Origin: Penium margaritaceum
Taxonomy: Eukaryota; Streptophyta; Zygnematophyceae; Desmidiales; Peniaceae
Length of the DNA stretch: 64,000 nucleotides
Reading direction: 5' to 3'
Assembly: GCA_023375785.1 (NCBI GenBank)
Contig: SZWC01003923.1
Location: 119,323 to 183,322 of the forward strand
Made by a program: the position numbers and the translations under genes. Positions 30,591 to 41,640 of the stretch are shown in pieces. The notes below the pieces were generated by a model. That model saw only the letters and a list, made by a program, of their open reading frames with translations. It searched no databases and had not been told where the DNA came from. How positions within the stretch are numbered: the first letter of the stretch is position 1; each line of letters opens with the position of its first letter.

Positions 30591-31440
30591 ACTTTGTCAC
30601 ATAGCCTATATGTTTTGTGTGCAGTTTTGTATCCAACCAGTACACACTTACGAGGGCGTGCATTGAGCTTGCCACTTCTTTCCCTTGCTTGGACCTTTGC
30701 CTAGGCAATACAGCCAAAGGCCCTCAAGTGTGAGGCATCTGGCTTCTTCCCTGACCAAGCCTCCTGTGGCGTCTTGAGCTGCTTCTCTTGCTATTTCTTA
30801 CCATGCTTTCCAAGCACGGCTGCTGAAGTGAGATTCACAAGGTAGCAAGCTGTTCTTGCCGCTTTCGCCCAGAAGTGAGGTGGGAGTCTTGCGTCGAAGA
30901 GCATGCTTTGTATCATGTAGAGGATAGTTTGGTTCATCCGCTTGGCAGCGCCATTTCTTTGGGGGCGTAAGACGTGGTGGTCTGGTGGGTGATGCCGTGT
31001 TGGCTCAACCAGCTTTTGCACGCCTCGTACTCACCACTGTTGTCCGTACACAGTGCCTTGACCTTCTTGCTTTTTTGCCGCTCTACCATTGCGTCAAACT
31101 CTTGCAGCTTCTCCTTGACTGCTCCCTTTGTCTTAAGGAAATAGATCAACATCTTGCAATTGTAGTCATTGATGAAGGTCAAGAAATACTTGCTGCTGCC
31201 ATTGGAAGGGGTGCGAAATGGTCCGCACACATCAAAGTGAATCAGGTCCAAGATTGCTACCGCACGTTGCCCATTATGCTCAAAGGGCTTTCTCTTTGCC
31301 TTGCCTTGGAGGCATGGCTCATTCAGCTTTTCGCACTTTCCCTCATCCTTGGCCTTGCATCCCTCCATCCCATGATTCACTTCGCGCTACTGCATAGCTT
31401 GTAGTGTGCTTTCAGCCACATGGCTAAAACGCATATGCCA
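30591..31440 (-). pseudogene. S2 integrase (catalytic Glu changed)
   Basis: LNEPCLQGKAKRKPFEHNGQ with the zinc-domain Cys pair reduced, first Asp in LIHFDVCGPF, FINDYNCKMLIYFLKTKG, second Asp in LCTDNSGEYEACKSWLSQHG. The next motif reads NGAAKRMNQTI: the catalytic Glu is Lys. Downstream, LPPHFWAKAARTACYLVNLT is conserved. Frameshifts separate the segments. Confidence 0.87.
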
Positions 31441-31997
31441 CAACTCAGCATCTGTGACGGTGGAGTTTGCCGTCACGGTGATGCCTTGTGGTGCAACATC
31501 AGGCTCTGGAGACTTGGGCTCTTCAAACGTAGCATATCCCTCATTTGTACTCTCAAGGTAAAGCCCGTAAACACGTAAAGCCCATCAACTCTTGGAACTT
31601 GTGCGACAAGACTCTCCTTGGGATAGGAGATCTTGATGTCCTTGTTCTTGACAATCACGACCTCCTCCTCCGTGGGGACGATTGTCATATTGTGGTCTGT
31701 GATTTTGGACACTGACAGGAGGTTTGCTGCAAAACACAGCATGTAGTCGACGTTCTCCACCTTCAGGTGTTTGTAAGCACCATTCACGTTGATGCTCATC
31801 AACTTATCTTCCTCGCGTTGCGCATGGACAAGGCTGCCATTGGTACACCTGAAGCGATATTCAACCCCAGTGGAGATGAACTCATCCTTGTCCCTTGAAG
31901 AGTGGTGGTTTGTGATAGAATCGAGCTTGTAGGCTCCACGCTTGAGCAATGCTGCTCCCTTGGTTGCCGGCACACTCTCAGCCATCATGTTTGTCAA
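31441..31997 (-). pseudogene. S2 protease
   Basis: 174 codons open from 31997. AYKLDSITNHHSSRDKDEF carries the protease site with Asp-Ser-Ile in place of Asp-Ser-Gly, so the Gly of the active-site triplet is changed. Then VENVDYMLCFAANLLSVSKI, ITDHNMTIVPTEEEVVIVKN and DIKISYPKESLVAQVPRVDG, all matching S1 and A. It flows into the integrase zinc domain in another frame. Confidence 0.85.
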
Positions 31998-32860
31998 CTC
32001 CTTTTTACCGTTTCCTTTGCCCTCATATTTACCACCATGATCTCCGTCTTCCTTGTTAGGAGCCCTGCACTCCCATGCCCAATGCCGAGGCTTGCCACAT
32101 TTATGGTACTTCCCAAGATGCTTTGAACTCTTTCCACCGCTACTATTGCCTTTTCCTCTAGTACCATCGCTTCCGCTGCTGCTCTGACCAAAAGAGGAGT
32201 TGTTGCCACGACCACCGCACTATGCATAGGCTGAAATGTTGGCCTCACTACCGCTACGACGCATGGCCTCGTTGCGCACGTACTCAAATACTGCCTCATA
32301 CGTCAAATCCTCCTCATTCGAACTGCCAAAGACCGTAATCAGAGGACCCAAGCTTTGAGGTAGCGCCATGAGGAGGATCATGGCCTGTATCCTGGTATCG
32401 ATTACCCAGTTCATTTGGGTCACTTGGTGCAGCAGTCCTTACAACTACAACACGAAGTCCGGAATTGACTCTTCCTTGCTCATCCTCATCAAAATAAGCT
32501 TTTAAAGGATGAAGAGGTGATTTGCGAGACCCATTGCTTGGTGTACACGTGGAAGCTTCTCATAAGCGTTTGATGCAGGTGTGATACCTTGGACGTGGAT
32601 ATGCTATGACTCATGCGCTTATGTCACAAGAATCGCAAGCGCCATGCCATTTTTGAAACTGTACACTTCATTTCCATGATCGTTTTTTGGAGGTTCAACC
32701 TCTTCTCCAATGAACATCTTCAAGTAGCTACACACCCTCATGACAGTCTCAAACTGCCATCTCTACGAGGGAAAACCAAACCCTGTGAACTTTGACATCC
32801 CACCATTGACCTGCTCGAGAGTGAGCATCACGGGTGTTGTTATATTGCTTCTATGCTTCT
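31998..32860 (-). pseudogene. S2 gag
   Basis: Pieces: 32423-32220 (TRIQAMILLMALPQSLGPLI, then VFEYVRNEAMRRSGSEANIS), a zinc-knuckle region near 32095-32050 (GKPRHWAWECRAP; Cys pair decayed), and the N-terminal part 32860-32600 in several frames, including the WQFETVMRVCSYLKMFIGEE-like segment at 32765-32700. Stops at many points. Confidence 0.8.
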
Positions 32861-33092
32861 CTTCTTCTCTCCTTTGCTGAGACCGATGTAGGCTCATGTA
32901 GGCTGTTGTCTGCTCTCGGTTTAGATGGTACACATCTGTTGCTTACCCTTTAGCCATTGATCACCTGCGAACAGAGTTCAACGCATACTAGCAAACCTAG
33001 AGTCGTGCCTCCAAGGACAGAGGTTATCCTGGTTAGGACCCAAGTACACAGAACCGTGCTTTACAACTAGTCAGCATGGACCCATAACCCTT
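32861..33092 (-). promoter_or_regulatory. S2 leader and primer-binding site
   Basis: The sense strand at 33076-33090 reads GGGTTATGGGTCCAT, a 13/15 match to the half-tRNA PBS, two bases from the 5' LTR. The leader behind it carries the S block GGATAACCTCTGTCCTTGGA at about 33034-33015 and little else. Confidence 0.8.
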
Positions 33093-33862
33093 TGTCAACC
33101 TGCCTGAGGCGACGGTCTAGAAAACAGGTTTCGACACAATGGTTCCCGCCGACCGCTCTTGGTATTGCAACCAAGAGATTATATAACTTTCAAAGCCAAG
33201 GATCCACACTGAGCACTTCATATAAATCACTTCCTTGCATTGTGTCCTTAGCACATGGTCACTTTTGCGCCAGGTGTGAACTCCCGTGGCTTGGACCAAC
33301 CAATGCTTCTTTAGTATTTGCCTCTGGTGGACAACTCTGTCAGGAGTCTCAAAGGTAAGAACAATACTCAATGACAGGCAACTGACAGATTCTTACAGTC
33401 CTAAAGCCAGCCTCTAGCCTAGGCGCATAGTGGCTCCTCGGATGAGCCACTTTGGGGGCAATCTGGATTGCGTCATTCCTCTTGCCTACATGGTGCTCCT
33501 TGTGATCGCCAAGTGGCGTGAGCCACCAGGAAGGACCTTGGAATGTTCTAAGATATCTCTTAGAACATTCCTATTCCCCTTCTGGTCACAAAGAAAATTA
33601 GTCACCGAGTTGGAATTGGACCCAGTAACCTCTCGCCCCAGAGACTAACTGTAGAACGTCTTAGCCACAAGAAGTTGTCCTAGGTAGTGTTTGCTGGCTA
33701 TTCTATCCAGGTTAGACCAAGGGGACTTGCTCCAAAGGAACATGCATGCCTTGTCTATCTGGACCAGACTTAAGGGACTTACCCCAAAGGAGCAGTGCAT
33801 GCCTAGTCCGTCGTGTGCTTGTCCAAATATCAGCCATAAACGAGGAGCATATCAGGTGAGCA
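33093..33862 (-). repeat. S2 5' LTR
   Basis: 770 bp, TGTCAACCTGCCTGAGG to ATCAGGTGAGCA on the plus strand. Same content as the 3' LTR; scattered differences show age. Confidence 0.9.
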
Positions 33863-33867
33863 ATAAC

Positions 33868-34368
33868 TGTAGTGAATGACAGGGAATTGACAAGTCCTTA
33901 TAGTCCTAGAGCACGCCTCTAGCCTAGGCATGTAACGGCTCCTTCGATCAGCCACTTTTGGGGCAATCTGGATTTTGTCATTCTCCCTGCCTGCATGGCC
34001 CTCCCTATGACCGCCAAGTGGCACCAACCACCAAGAAGGACCTTGGAATGTTCTAAGATGTCTCTTAGAACCTTCCTGTCCCCCTTTTGGTCACAAAGGA
34101 AATTAGTCACCGGGCTGGGATTCGACCCAGTGACCTCTCGCTCTAGAGACTAACTCTGCAATGTCTAAGTCACAAAGAGTTGTCCAATGTGCGTTTTGCT
34201 GGCTTTACTATCCAGATGTAACCAAGGCGACTTGCTCGAAAGGAGTAGTGCATGCCTTGCCAATCTGGACCGGACTTAGGGGACTTACTCCAAGGGAGCA
34301 CTGCATGCCTAGTTCGTCCTGTGCCAGTCCAAACATCAGCCATGGACAAGGAGCAAATCAGGTCAACA
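33868..34368 (-). repeat. S3 solo LTR, second part
   Basis: Continues the LTR interrupted at 27869 and ends AGCAAATCAGGTCAACA. It carries the clearest S tRNA-like segment: on the minus strand within 34104-34175, including CTGGGTCGAATCCCAG at 34115-34130, a perfect 5-bp stem with a 6-nt loop, preceded by GCGAGAGGTCA. Confidence 0.88.
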
Positions 34369-34373
34369 CCAAG

Positions 34374-34715
34374 GAGCTACTGCGTGCCTAGGCTAGAGTC
34401 TAGCTCTAAGATTATGAGAACCTGTCAGTTGCATGTCATTGAGTATAGTTCTTACCTTTGAGACTCCTCACAAAACTGTCCACCAGAGGCAGACAATAAA
34501 GAAGCATTGGTTAGCTCAAGTCCAGGAGTTTGCTTCTTGCGCGAAAGTGACCTGATGCTAACGCCATAGTGCAAGGAAGTGATTCCTATCAAGTGCTCAG
34601 TGTGGAACCTTCGCTCAGAGGGTGATATCATCTCTTTGTTGCAATACCAGGAGCGGTCGATAGGAACCATTGTGTGGATCCCGTTTTCTAGACCGTCGCC
34701 TAAGGCAGGTTGACA
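34374..34715 (+). repeat. S4 5' LTR, second part
   Basis: GAGCTACTGCGTGCC to GGCAGGTTGACA. Together with 27219-27602 it makes a 726-bp LTR. Confidence 0.88.
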
Positions 34716-35077
34716 AATGGTTATGGGCCCACACTGACTAGTTGTAAGGTGTGATTATGCGCACTCTCTTATCCTCTTTGTCTTGCAGCGCGCATAAGCT
34801 CTATCAGCTCCAACGGCAGGTGGTGGCACTTAGCGAACAAGGGCCAAGGATAAGCTTTGCCCTTGGATGTACGACCCTTGGGCCTTAACCAGGATAAGCT
34901 CCGTCCTTGGAGGCATGACCATTGGTTCGCTAGTGTGCATTCTTCTCGCATTGCATGTGATCAACAACTGAAGGGTAAGCAACGGATCTGCACCGTATTA
35001 ACCGGTAGTAATCAATAGCCTACATCAGCCTATATCGGCCTTAGCAAAGCAGAGAAGCAGAGAAGCGGATTAGTAGT
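34716..35077 (+). promoter_or_regulatory. S4 primer-binding site and leader
   Basis: TGGTTATGGGCCCAC at 34718-34732 is a 14/15 match to the half-tRNA PBS. The leader contains two related blocks, AAGGATAAGCTTTGCCCTTGG (in part) at 34847 and AGGATAAGCTCCGTCCTTGG at 34891, each followed by a ACGACC-like motif. Confidence 0.82.
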
Positions 35078-36504
35078 ATGATGACACCCGCGACGCTCAC
35101 ACTCAAGTAGGTCAAGAGTGGGATGTAAAACTTCACACGGCTTGGTTTTCCCTTGTGGAGATGGCAAGTTGAGATTGTTATGAGGATGAATAGCTACTTG
35201 AAAATGTTCCTTGAAGAAGAGGTTGAACCTCCAAGAACAGATCCCAGATATAAAGCGTGGAGTGTCAAAAATGACATGGCGCTTGTGATTCTTGTGACAT
35301 CAGTGCATGAGTCACATCAGGTCCACCTCCAAGATATCACATATGCATCAAAAGCTCATGATTAGCTTGCACGAGTACACTTTCAACTTGCCTGGGGCGA
35401 CGGTCTAAAAAAAGGATTTTGACACAATGGTTCCTACCGACCGCTCTTGGTTTTGCAACCTAGAGATGATATCACCCTCAAAGCCAAGGTTCCACAATGA
35501 GCACTTCACAGGAATCACTTCCTTGCACAGTGTCCCTAGCACCTGGTCACTTTCACGCGAGCAGCGAACTCCTCGGCCTTAGACCAACCAATACTTCTTT
35601 AGTGTCTGCCTCTGGTGGACAACCTTGTTAAGAGTCTCAAAGGCAAGAACTGTACTCAATGTCAGACAACTGACAGGCTCTTATAGTCCTAGAGGCAGCC
35701 TCTAGCCTAGGCGCGTAGTGGCTTCTTCGATGAGCCACTTTGGGGGCAATCTGGATTGCGTCATCCCCCTTGCCTTCATGGCGCTCCCTGTGACCGCCAA
35801 GTGGCACCAGCCACAACGAAGGACCTTGGAATGTTCAAAGATGTCTCTTAGACCTTTCCTGTCCCCCTTTTGGTCACAAAGAGAATTAGTCACCGGGCTA
35901 GGATTTGACCCTGTAATCTCTCGCTCCAAAGGCTAACTCTGGAACGTCTAAGCCACACGGAGTTGTCCTAGGTAGTATTTGCTAGGTATACTGTCCAGAT
36001 TAGACCAAGGAGACTTGCTCCAAAGGAGCAGTGCATGCCTTGTCTATTTGGACCAGACTTAGGGGACTTACTCCAAGGGAGGAGTGCATGCCTAGTCCGT
36101 CCTGTGCCTGTCCAAAAATGAGCCATGGACAAGGAGCATATCAGGTCAACATACACCAATCAACGGCTGTTGCAAATTGCCTTTTCATCCTTGAAAAGCT
36201 TATTTTGATGAGGGTGAGCCAGGGAGAGTCAATTCCGGACTTCTTGTTGCAGTTTGAAATATTGCTGCAACAAGTGACCCAAATGAACTATGAAACCGAC
36301 ACCAACATGCTGGCCATGATCCTCATGCCCTTTGTCAAAGCTGGGGTCCTCTGATCATCGTCTTTGGTAATTGGAAGAGGAGGATTTCATGTATGAGGCA
36401 GTGTTTGAGTACATGCGCAATTAGGCCATGCGTCGCAACAGTAGTGAGGCTAAACTTTCAACCTATGCTGCATAGTACGGTGGTCGTGGCAGCAACTCCC
36501 GTTC
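35078..36504 (+). pseudogene. S4 gag (split by solo LTR S5)
   Basis: ATG at 35078 (MMTPATLTLK* then frame changes). 35153-35365 reads WRWQVEIVMRMNSYLKMFLE, KAWSVKNDMALVILVTSVHE and the QVHLQDITYASKAHD tail. After S5 it resumes at 36157 with NQRLLQIAFSSL-type sequence, ILMRVSQGESIPDFLLQFEI, and MLAMILM..., and ends near 36504 where K5 sequence starts. No protease or pol follows, so S4 is only the 5' part of an element. Confidence 0.8.
35381..36151 (-). mobile_element. S5 solo LTR with perfect TSD
   Basis: 771 bp, TTTCAACTTGCC (for TGTCAAC) to ATCAGGTCAACA on the plus strand. TACAC flanks it on both sides (35376-35380 and 36152-36156). It is a complete S LTR with nothing internal, the product of recombination between the two LTRs of an S element inserted in S4 gag. 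Confidence 0.92.
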
Positions 36505-37703
36505 TGGTCCGTCTATCTATCTTTTTAGATCTCCTCTGAATGACCATGTTTCATGTGTTGATGTGGAAGATTTTGAGCTGAATTGTCGAGTAGTGAGCTT
36601 GGTTTTTCCAAATTCCTAGTCTACTTGCCTCTACAATCCATTCTCTGTTAGACAGTTTTCTAGCATAATCAAGAGCCAAAACAGGGGTAACGCCGCCACT
36701 CAAAGGTTGTGTTGAGCATCACCAAAGCTGAAAATGGCATGAAATGGCATCGTCACAACAGCCCAACCCTTGGAGAGGTTAGAAGGATACCCAAATTTCA
36801 TATTTTTGAAGATCCGTACGTACCTTCTTTTGGAGGAGAGGGGCTTGAGGGAACTGGTGAACGGGGACGAGCCTGCTTTGCCTCTACAGACAAAAGTCAT
36901 CATTGAAACGCAGGTGGTGACGAGAAGACACCACAGAAAGGTGTAGCAGACACAAGTCCATCTACAATTCCAGCAGCAACATTGAGGACTGGAAGAAGAA
37001 AGACAAGTAGGCCTACAGGCTTCTTGTCTAAACCATCTCCAACCCGTATCTTCAGTAGATGAGTGACAAGGTTACTATAAAAGAGGCATGGGACACGCTG
37101 TGTAAGAGATATGAGAGCAAGGATCTTGCATTTCTCAAGCTTTTAGGGGAGAATATGATGGCGCCGGACAGGGTAAAGGAGCTTGTAAAGCAAGTAAAAG
37201 CGGCCGGCAATCCAGTGGAAGACACGCGCTTCATCCTCCTCTTGTTGAGAGGACTCCTAGCGAGCTACAACACGGTGTGAGAGACGTTTGAGTATTAGGC
37301 AGCTCTTGACTTGGACTTGATCTTCACGAACTAGGTGCAGGGCGAACTGCGTTGCAGTGTAGCAAAGGGCAATAGCGGAGCCTGTAGTGAAGCAGCATTT
37401 TTTGCCACAAGCTCACGTAACCAGCACTAGCATCAGTCTGGGCAACAGAGAGGCAAGAAAAAAGGCAAGTGCTACTTTTGCTAGAAAGAGAGGCACAAGA
37501 AGAAAGAGTGCTTCAAGTTCAAGAGCGACCAGACGGAGCAGTAGAGTAGGAATGCTTGCAACAATAGTAGAAGCACCACCTTCTATAACAACCACAACAG
37601 CAATGACAACAGCTTCAGCAATAGTAGCAAGACCAAAGTGGCGTGTGCCATTTAAGCAACATGAATATGACAAAGGAGGTGCGTGACCGCCTCTGCACCT
37701 TGT
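36505..37703 (+). pseudogene. K5 leader and gag (plus sense)
   Basis: 36505-36732 is K leader without its LTR or PBS. Gag from about 36733 (KWHRHNSPTLGEVRRIPKFH and shifts), 37059-37280 (MSDKVTIKEAWDTLCKRYES, FLKLLGENMMAPDRVKELVK, RFILLLLRGLLASYNTV) and the zinc-knuckle region near 37460-37510 (CYFCXKERHKKKECFK: Cys-His-Cys ligands recognisable). The Gln-rich part is followed by KEVRDRLC and ends near 37703. Confidence 0.8.
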
Positions 37704-38100
37704 ACGCCAGCCCAAACCAGCCTGCTTGTAAACGGAGTTTCTTTTAAACTTAACGATGGAATAGATACATGTTTGCACCAATAGAAAGCTTATGAGAAAT
37801 ACTACGATTTGTATGTGCCATGTTTAAAATTTGACAAATAAACGAGAGAGTTATGGTCATTGCATGTTGATAGTCTTACTCACAAAGACGAGTATAGCCC
37901 TTACCGACCTTGTTTTGAGCATAACTCGTAGTCCGATTGTTTCATGTTTGCGATCTTGGGCCCTTTGGAAAGCTTGTCTTGTAAACTTACAGATCTTGTA
38001 TTTTATTGTAAAATGTGGTTGAGGTTTGACCCTATTCTGTCACTCTCAAAGTGACGGCCTGTGGTCGCTGAAAATGGCAGAACTTGGCTCTCATATCAAG
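37704..38100 (-). other. K leader and primer-binding site, inverted relative to K5 gag
   Basis: From about 37722 the sequence is K leader reading minus-sense, with TGATATGAGAGCC (sense) at 38086-38098, the tRNA-Met 3'-end PBS with one to two changes. It is thus a second 5' end of a K element facing the first. Confidence 0.8.
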
Positions 38101-38833
38101 TATTGGAACTGGAGGAGAGAGAGAGAGCCTGGGAGCAACAAGCATATTAGATAGAAAGGGCATCAGTTCTGTTGAAGAATGATTAGTAAACCACTCAAAA
38201 TGATGGAGTACATATAGAGCTAATACTTGGGCAAGGCAGGCCTCTCACAAGCCACACAACTTTGCCATGGAGGTTAAGGCTCACACGCTAGAGTCCATCA
38301 TCTCACACAAGAAAGGAAATCAGCCTAGTAATCAGGCTGACCAATCATACATGACCTAGAGAGCTAGAAAAGTGCTCTCATGGCACACTCCTAGTGGTCA
38401 TATAACCCACACTCCCGTGGAGAATCACCATGTGTCCATGGCTAGCACAGAAGGATCTCATCTTACCTAAAACGTAATGAGAGGTTCCTTTTTCCTAAGC
38501 ACACTGTGACAAGACAATCCAATAATCTAGGACGTTTTTGGATATTTCTCCCATACGGTCCTGAACCTGGACCTCTTGTCTTCTTATTTTCTCACGCCAA
38601 TGAATGAAGCCATCGCCCATGGTCAACGGGTCATTGGCGATCCATGACTCAAGACTTCAAAAATGCATCTTTCAACGGGACTGTTGGATTGGCCTGAAAC
38701 TTAGACCATACACAATCTGCCACCTGATCTTTCCAATGATAATGCCAATCGTGGATCTGAGCGGGCATCTGGTAGTTTCCTAGAACTTGCTCTTGAGTAC
38801 CTGAAACAGAGCCGGATGGCTCATTTCCTAGTA
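38101..38833 (-). repeat. K LTR (5' LTR of the inverted half)
   Basis: 733 bp, TATTGGAACTGGAGG to TTTCCTAGTA on the plus strand (expected TGTTGG and CCAACA, both eroded). Adjacent to the PBS at 38086. Confidence 0.85.
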
Positions 38834-39160
38834 TCTCGTTTGGGTATCTACACGGCTCGCTCTAGGATTACAAGAACATATCAATTGCTTCTCATTGATC
38901 ACAATTCTTACGTTAGATACTCCTCACAGAGTTGTTTAAGAGCGACAAACAATAAACAAGCATTGGTTGGTCTAAGTCCTAGGAGCTAGCTCCTCACGCA
39001 AAAGTGACTAGGTGTTAAGGCGAAGCATAAGGAAGTGATTCCTATCCGTTGCTCAGTATGAACCCATGATTCGGAGGGTGATATCACTTTCTAGTTGCAA
39101 CACTAGGAGCATAGGGCAAGTGCCATTGTGTTCGCCTTGTTTTCTAGTCCGTTGCCTCTA
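38834..39160 (+). repeat. S LTR fragment
   Basis: Last 40 percent of an S LTR in plus orientation (GCATTGGTTGGTCTAAG, GTGATATCACTTTCTAG), strongly diverged. It ends near GTTGCCTCTACTCG, without the terminal GGTTGACA, and changes to K integrase sequence. Confidence 0.75.
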
Positions 39161-39890
39161 CTCGTTGATAACGAGTACTTGAGCAAGGACTTCCAAGACT
39201 ACCTTCCAAGACTACCTCGGACGAACTTGCATCAAGGTGTAGCGCAACGCGCCATACTTGCCGCTGCAGAACGGCGTAGTAGAACAACCAACCGCATGAT
39301 CGTTAAGGTGACGCGCTCCATGCTATATACTTCTAGGCTGAAATAGTGAGCACAGTGGTGTACGTCAAGAACCTCGGTCCAACCAAGGCGCTAGAGAAGA
39401 TGACACAATACGAGACATGGTTTGGTAAGAATGCAAGCATGGGTCATCTATGTGCATTTGACAACGTAACGCACATGCACGTGCCTAAGGAGAAACGGCA
39501 AAAGTCGGACGTGAATATTGCACACATGCTGATTATTATCTTTGACATGGCAAGCAAGAATATTGCCTCTATGAGAGGGTTAGCAGCCACATCATGAACT
39601 CCATGGATGTCGTCTTTGACAAGAGTAACATCATCGGCACCAACATCATTTGTAAAGAGATAAAGGAATTAATAGGTGACGAGGCAGTGGGAGTAGTTTC
39701 CTTTCTTGATCCAATCTCTTGTCACCCTTCTACCACTGTGACGGTGGGAGAGTCACTCTACTCTCCTACGTGAGATACAACACATATAGTGCTCTAATTG
39801 CGAGAAACAGAGGAAGGAGATTCAATACCTCCAATAGTAACAGTTATACCTATAGCATCGCGCCTGCCGCTCACTAACGCTCTAGCACCT
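39161..39890 (+). pseudogene. K7 integrase remnant
   Basis: Plus-sense K coding: DNEYLSKDFQDYLP near the second catalytic motif, then STVVYVKNLGPTKALEKMTQ, YETWFGKNASMGHLCAFDNV, HMHVPKEKRQKSDVNIAHML, and the acidic linker with STTVTVGESLYSPT. It stops at GCTCTAGCACCT where S6 inserts and resumes at 59953. Confidence 0.83.
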
Positions 39891-40661
39891 TGTAAACCTT
39901 CATGAGGCTACGGTCTAGAAAATGGGTTCCGACACAATGATTCCTGCCGAATGCTCTTGGTATTGCAACCAAGAGATGATATCACCCTCAGAGCCAAGAT
40001 TCCACATTGAGCAGTTCATAGGAATCACTTCCTTGTACTGTGTCCTTACGACCTAGTCATTTTCGCGCAAGCAGCTAACTCCTATGGCTTAGACCAACCA
40101 ATGCTTCTTTAGTATCTGCCTCTGGTGGACAACTCTGTCAGGAGTCTCAAAGGTAAGAATTGTACTCAATGACAAGCAACTGGAAGGTTCTTATATGTCT
40201 AGAGCCAGCCTCTAGCCTAGGCGGGTAGTGGCTCCTTGGATGAGCCACTTTGGGGGCAATCCGGATTGCATCATCCCCCTTGCCTACATGGCGCTCCCTG
40301 TGACTGCCAAGTGGCGCGAGCCACCAAGAAGGACCTTGGAATATTCTAAGATGTCTCTTACAATCTTTCTGTCCCCCTTTTAGTCACAAAGAAAATTAGT
40401 CACTCAGCTGGGATTTGACCTAGTGGCCTCTTGCTCCAGAGACTAACTCTGGAACGTCTCAGTCATAAGAAGTTGTCCTACGTAGTGTTTGGTGGCAATA
40501 CTATCTAGTTTAGACCAAGGAGACTTGCTCCTAAGGAACACTGCATGCCTTTTCTATCTAGACAAGACTTAGGGGACTTATACCAAGGGGGAAGTGTATG
40601 CCTAGTCCGTCCTGTGCCTATCCAAATGTCAACGATGGACAAGGAGCAGATCAGGTCATCA
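39891..40661 (-). repeat. S6 3' LTR
   Basis: 771 bp, TGTAAACCTTCATGAGG to GATCAGGTCATCA on the plus strand. In sense, 40662-40674 reads CAAGGGAGAGTT, the polypurine tract. Confidence 0.88.
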
Positions 40662-41640
40662 AACTCTCCCTTGAACCTGTATCCATTTGCTGTGAGATCT
40701 CTCCTCTCTCCATCAGTCTTGGTCCCAATCTTCGTCCGCCGCGTTTACCATACCAATGCCTTGAGTACCTGCAGAGTACAATTCGCTGTCCACCGCCTTT
40801 GTCATGCAATCAGCAAGCATCTTCCTAATCTCCACGTATTCCAGGTCCATAATCTCCTTTGCGACCAGGGTCGCGTGAGTAGTGGTACCTAATGTCCATG
40901 TGCTTGGTCTCTTGGGAGATGACGTCATCTTGTGCCATTTTCATGGCACTCTTGTTGTCGATGCAGACCTATGTTCCCTCTATTTGTGATACTTTCATCT
41001 CGGTAAGCAAACTACGTAGCCGCAGTGTCTCCTTGTTTGCTTCTAACAGAGCCATGTACTTTGCCTAAGCGGTAGAGAGGGAGATACTGTATTGCTTTCT
41101 GCTTGTCCAAGAGAGGGCACCACTGTTCAAGAGGCACACAAAGCTTGAGGTGGAATTTCTGTAATCAATTCTTCCTCCCCACTCGTTTTCTGTGTGGCAC
41201 ACCAGCAGTAGCAGGTAAGATCCTTCTTAGCCTCCAAATTTGAGTCCCATGAGTCGTGTCTTCTATAGATAGCGCATGACGCGCCTCACAACTTGCCAGT
41301 GCTGTAGCCCTGGATTAGCCACAAACCTGCTCACTTGTCCCACAGCAGAGTAAATGTCAGGGCATGTTCGAACCATGGGATACATGAGGCTGCCAACAGT
41401 AAACTTGTACGGAATGTTCCCCATCTCATGTCGTTCTACTTCCGTGCAAGGGCTCATGCAGGAGGAGAGCTTGATGTCTGTTGTCATGGGTGGGCTGATG
41501 GGCTTGCTATCCTCCATGATGTAGCGCTTGAGGACCTCCATGATGTACTTGGTCTGGTTCACCTCGATGGTGCCTGCTGCTCGATTGCAGTGGACGGCTT
41601 CCCGAGGTAGAACTCAAGCGGACCCATGTCCTTTATCTTG
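40662..41640 (-). pseudogene. S6 RNase H
   Basis: Pieces in several frames: 41562-41263 (KYIMEVLKRYIMEDSKPISP, SAVGQVSRFVANPGLQHWQV), then 41220-40930 in broken frames with the FVCLLNSGALSWTSRK equivalent, and 40928-40713 (TTHATLVAKEIMDLEYVEIR, KMLADCMTKAVDSELYSAGT). It ends next to the 3' LTR as expected. Confidence 0.82.

Larger units (their letters stand above)
27870..33862 (-). mobile_element. Element S2: full-length S-family Copia element
   Basis: A 5993-bp minus-strand element with LTRs of 771 (27870-28640) and 770 bp (33093-33862). The flanks are AGAAC (27865-27869) and ATAAC (33863-33867), a 5-bp duplication with one change. Order in sense: PBS, leader, gag, protease, integrase, RT, RNase H, polypurine tract. 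It sits in S LTR S3, which reads through when S2 is removed. Every reading frame is broken. Confidence 0.92.
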
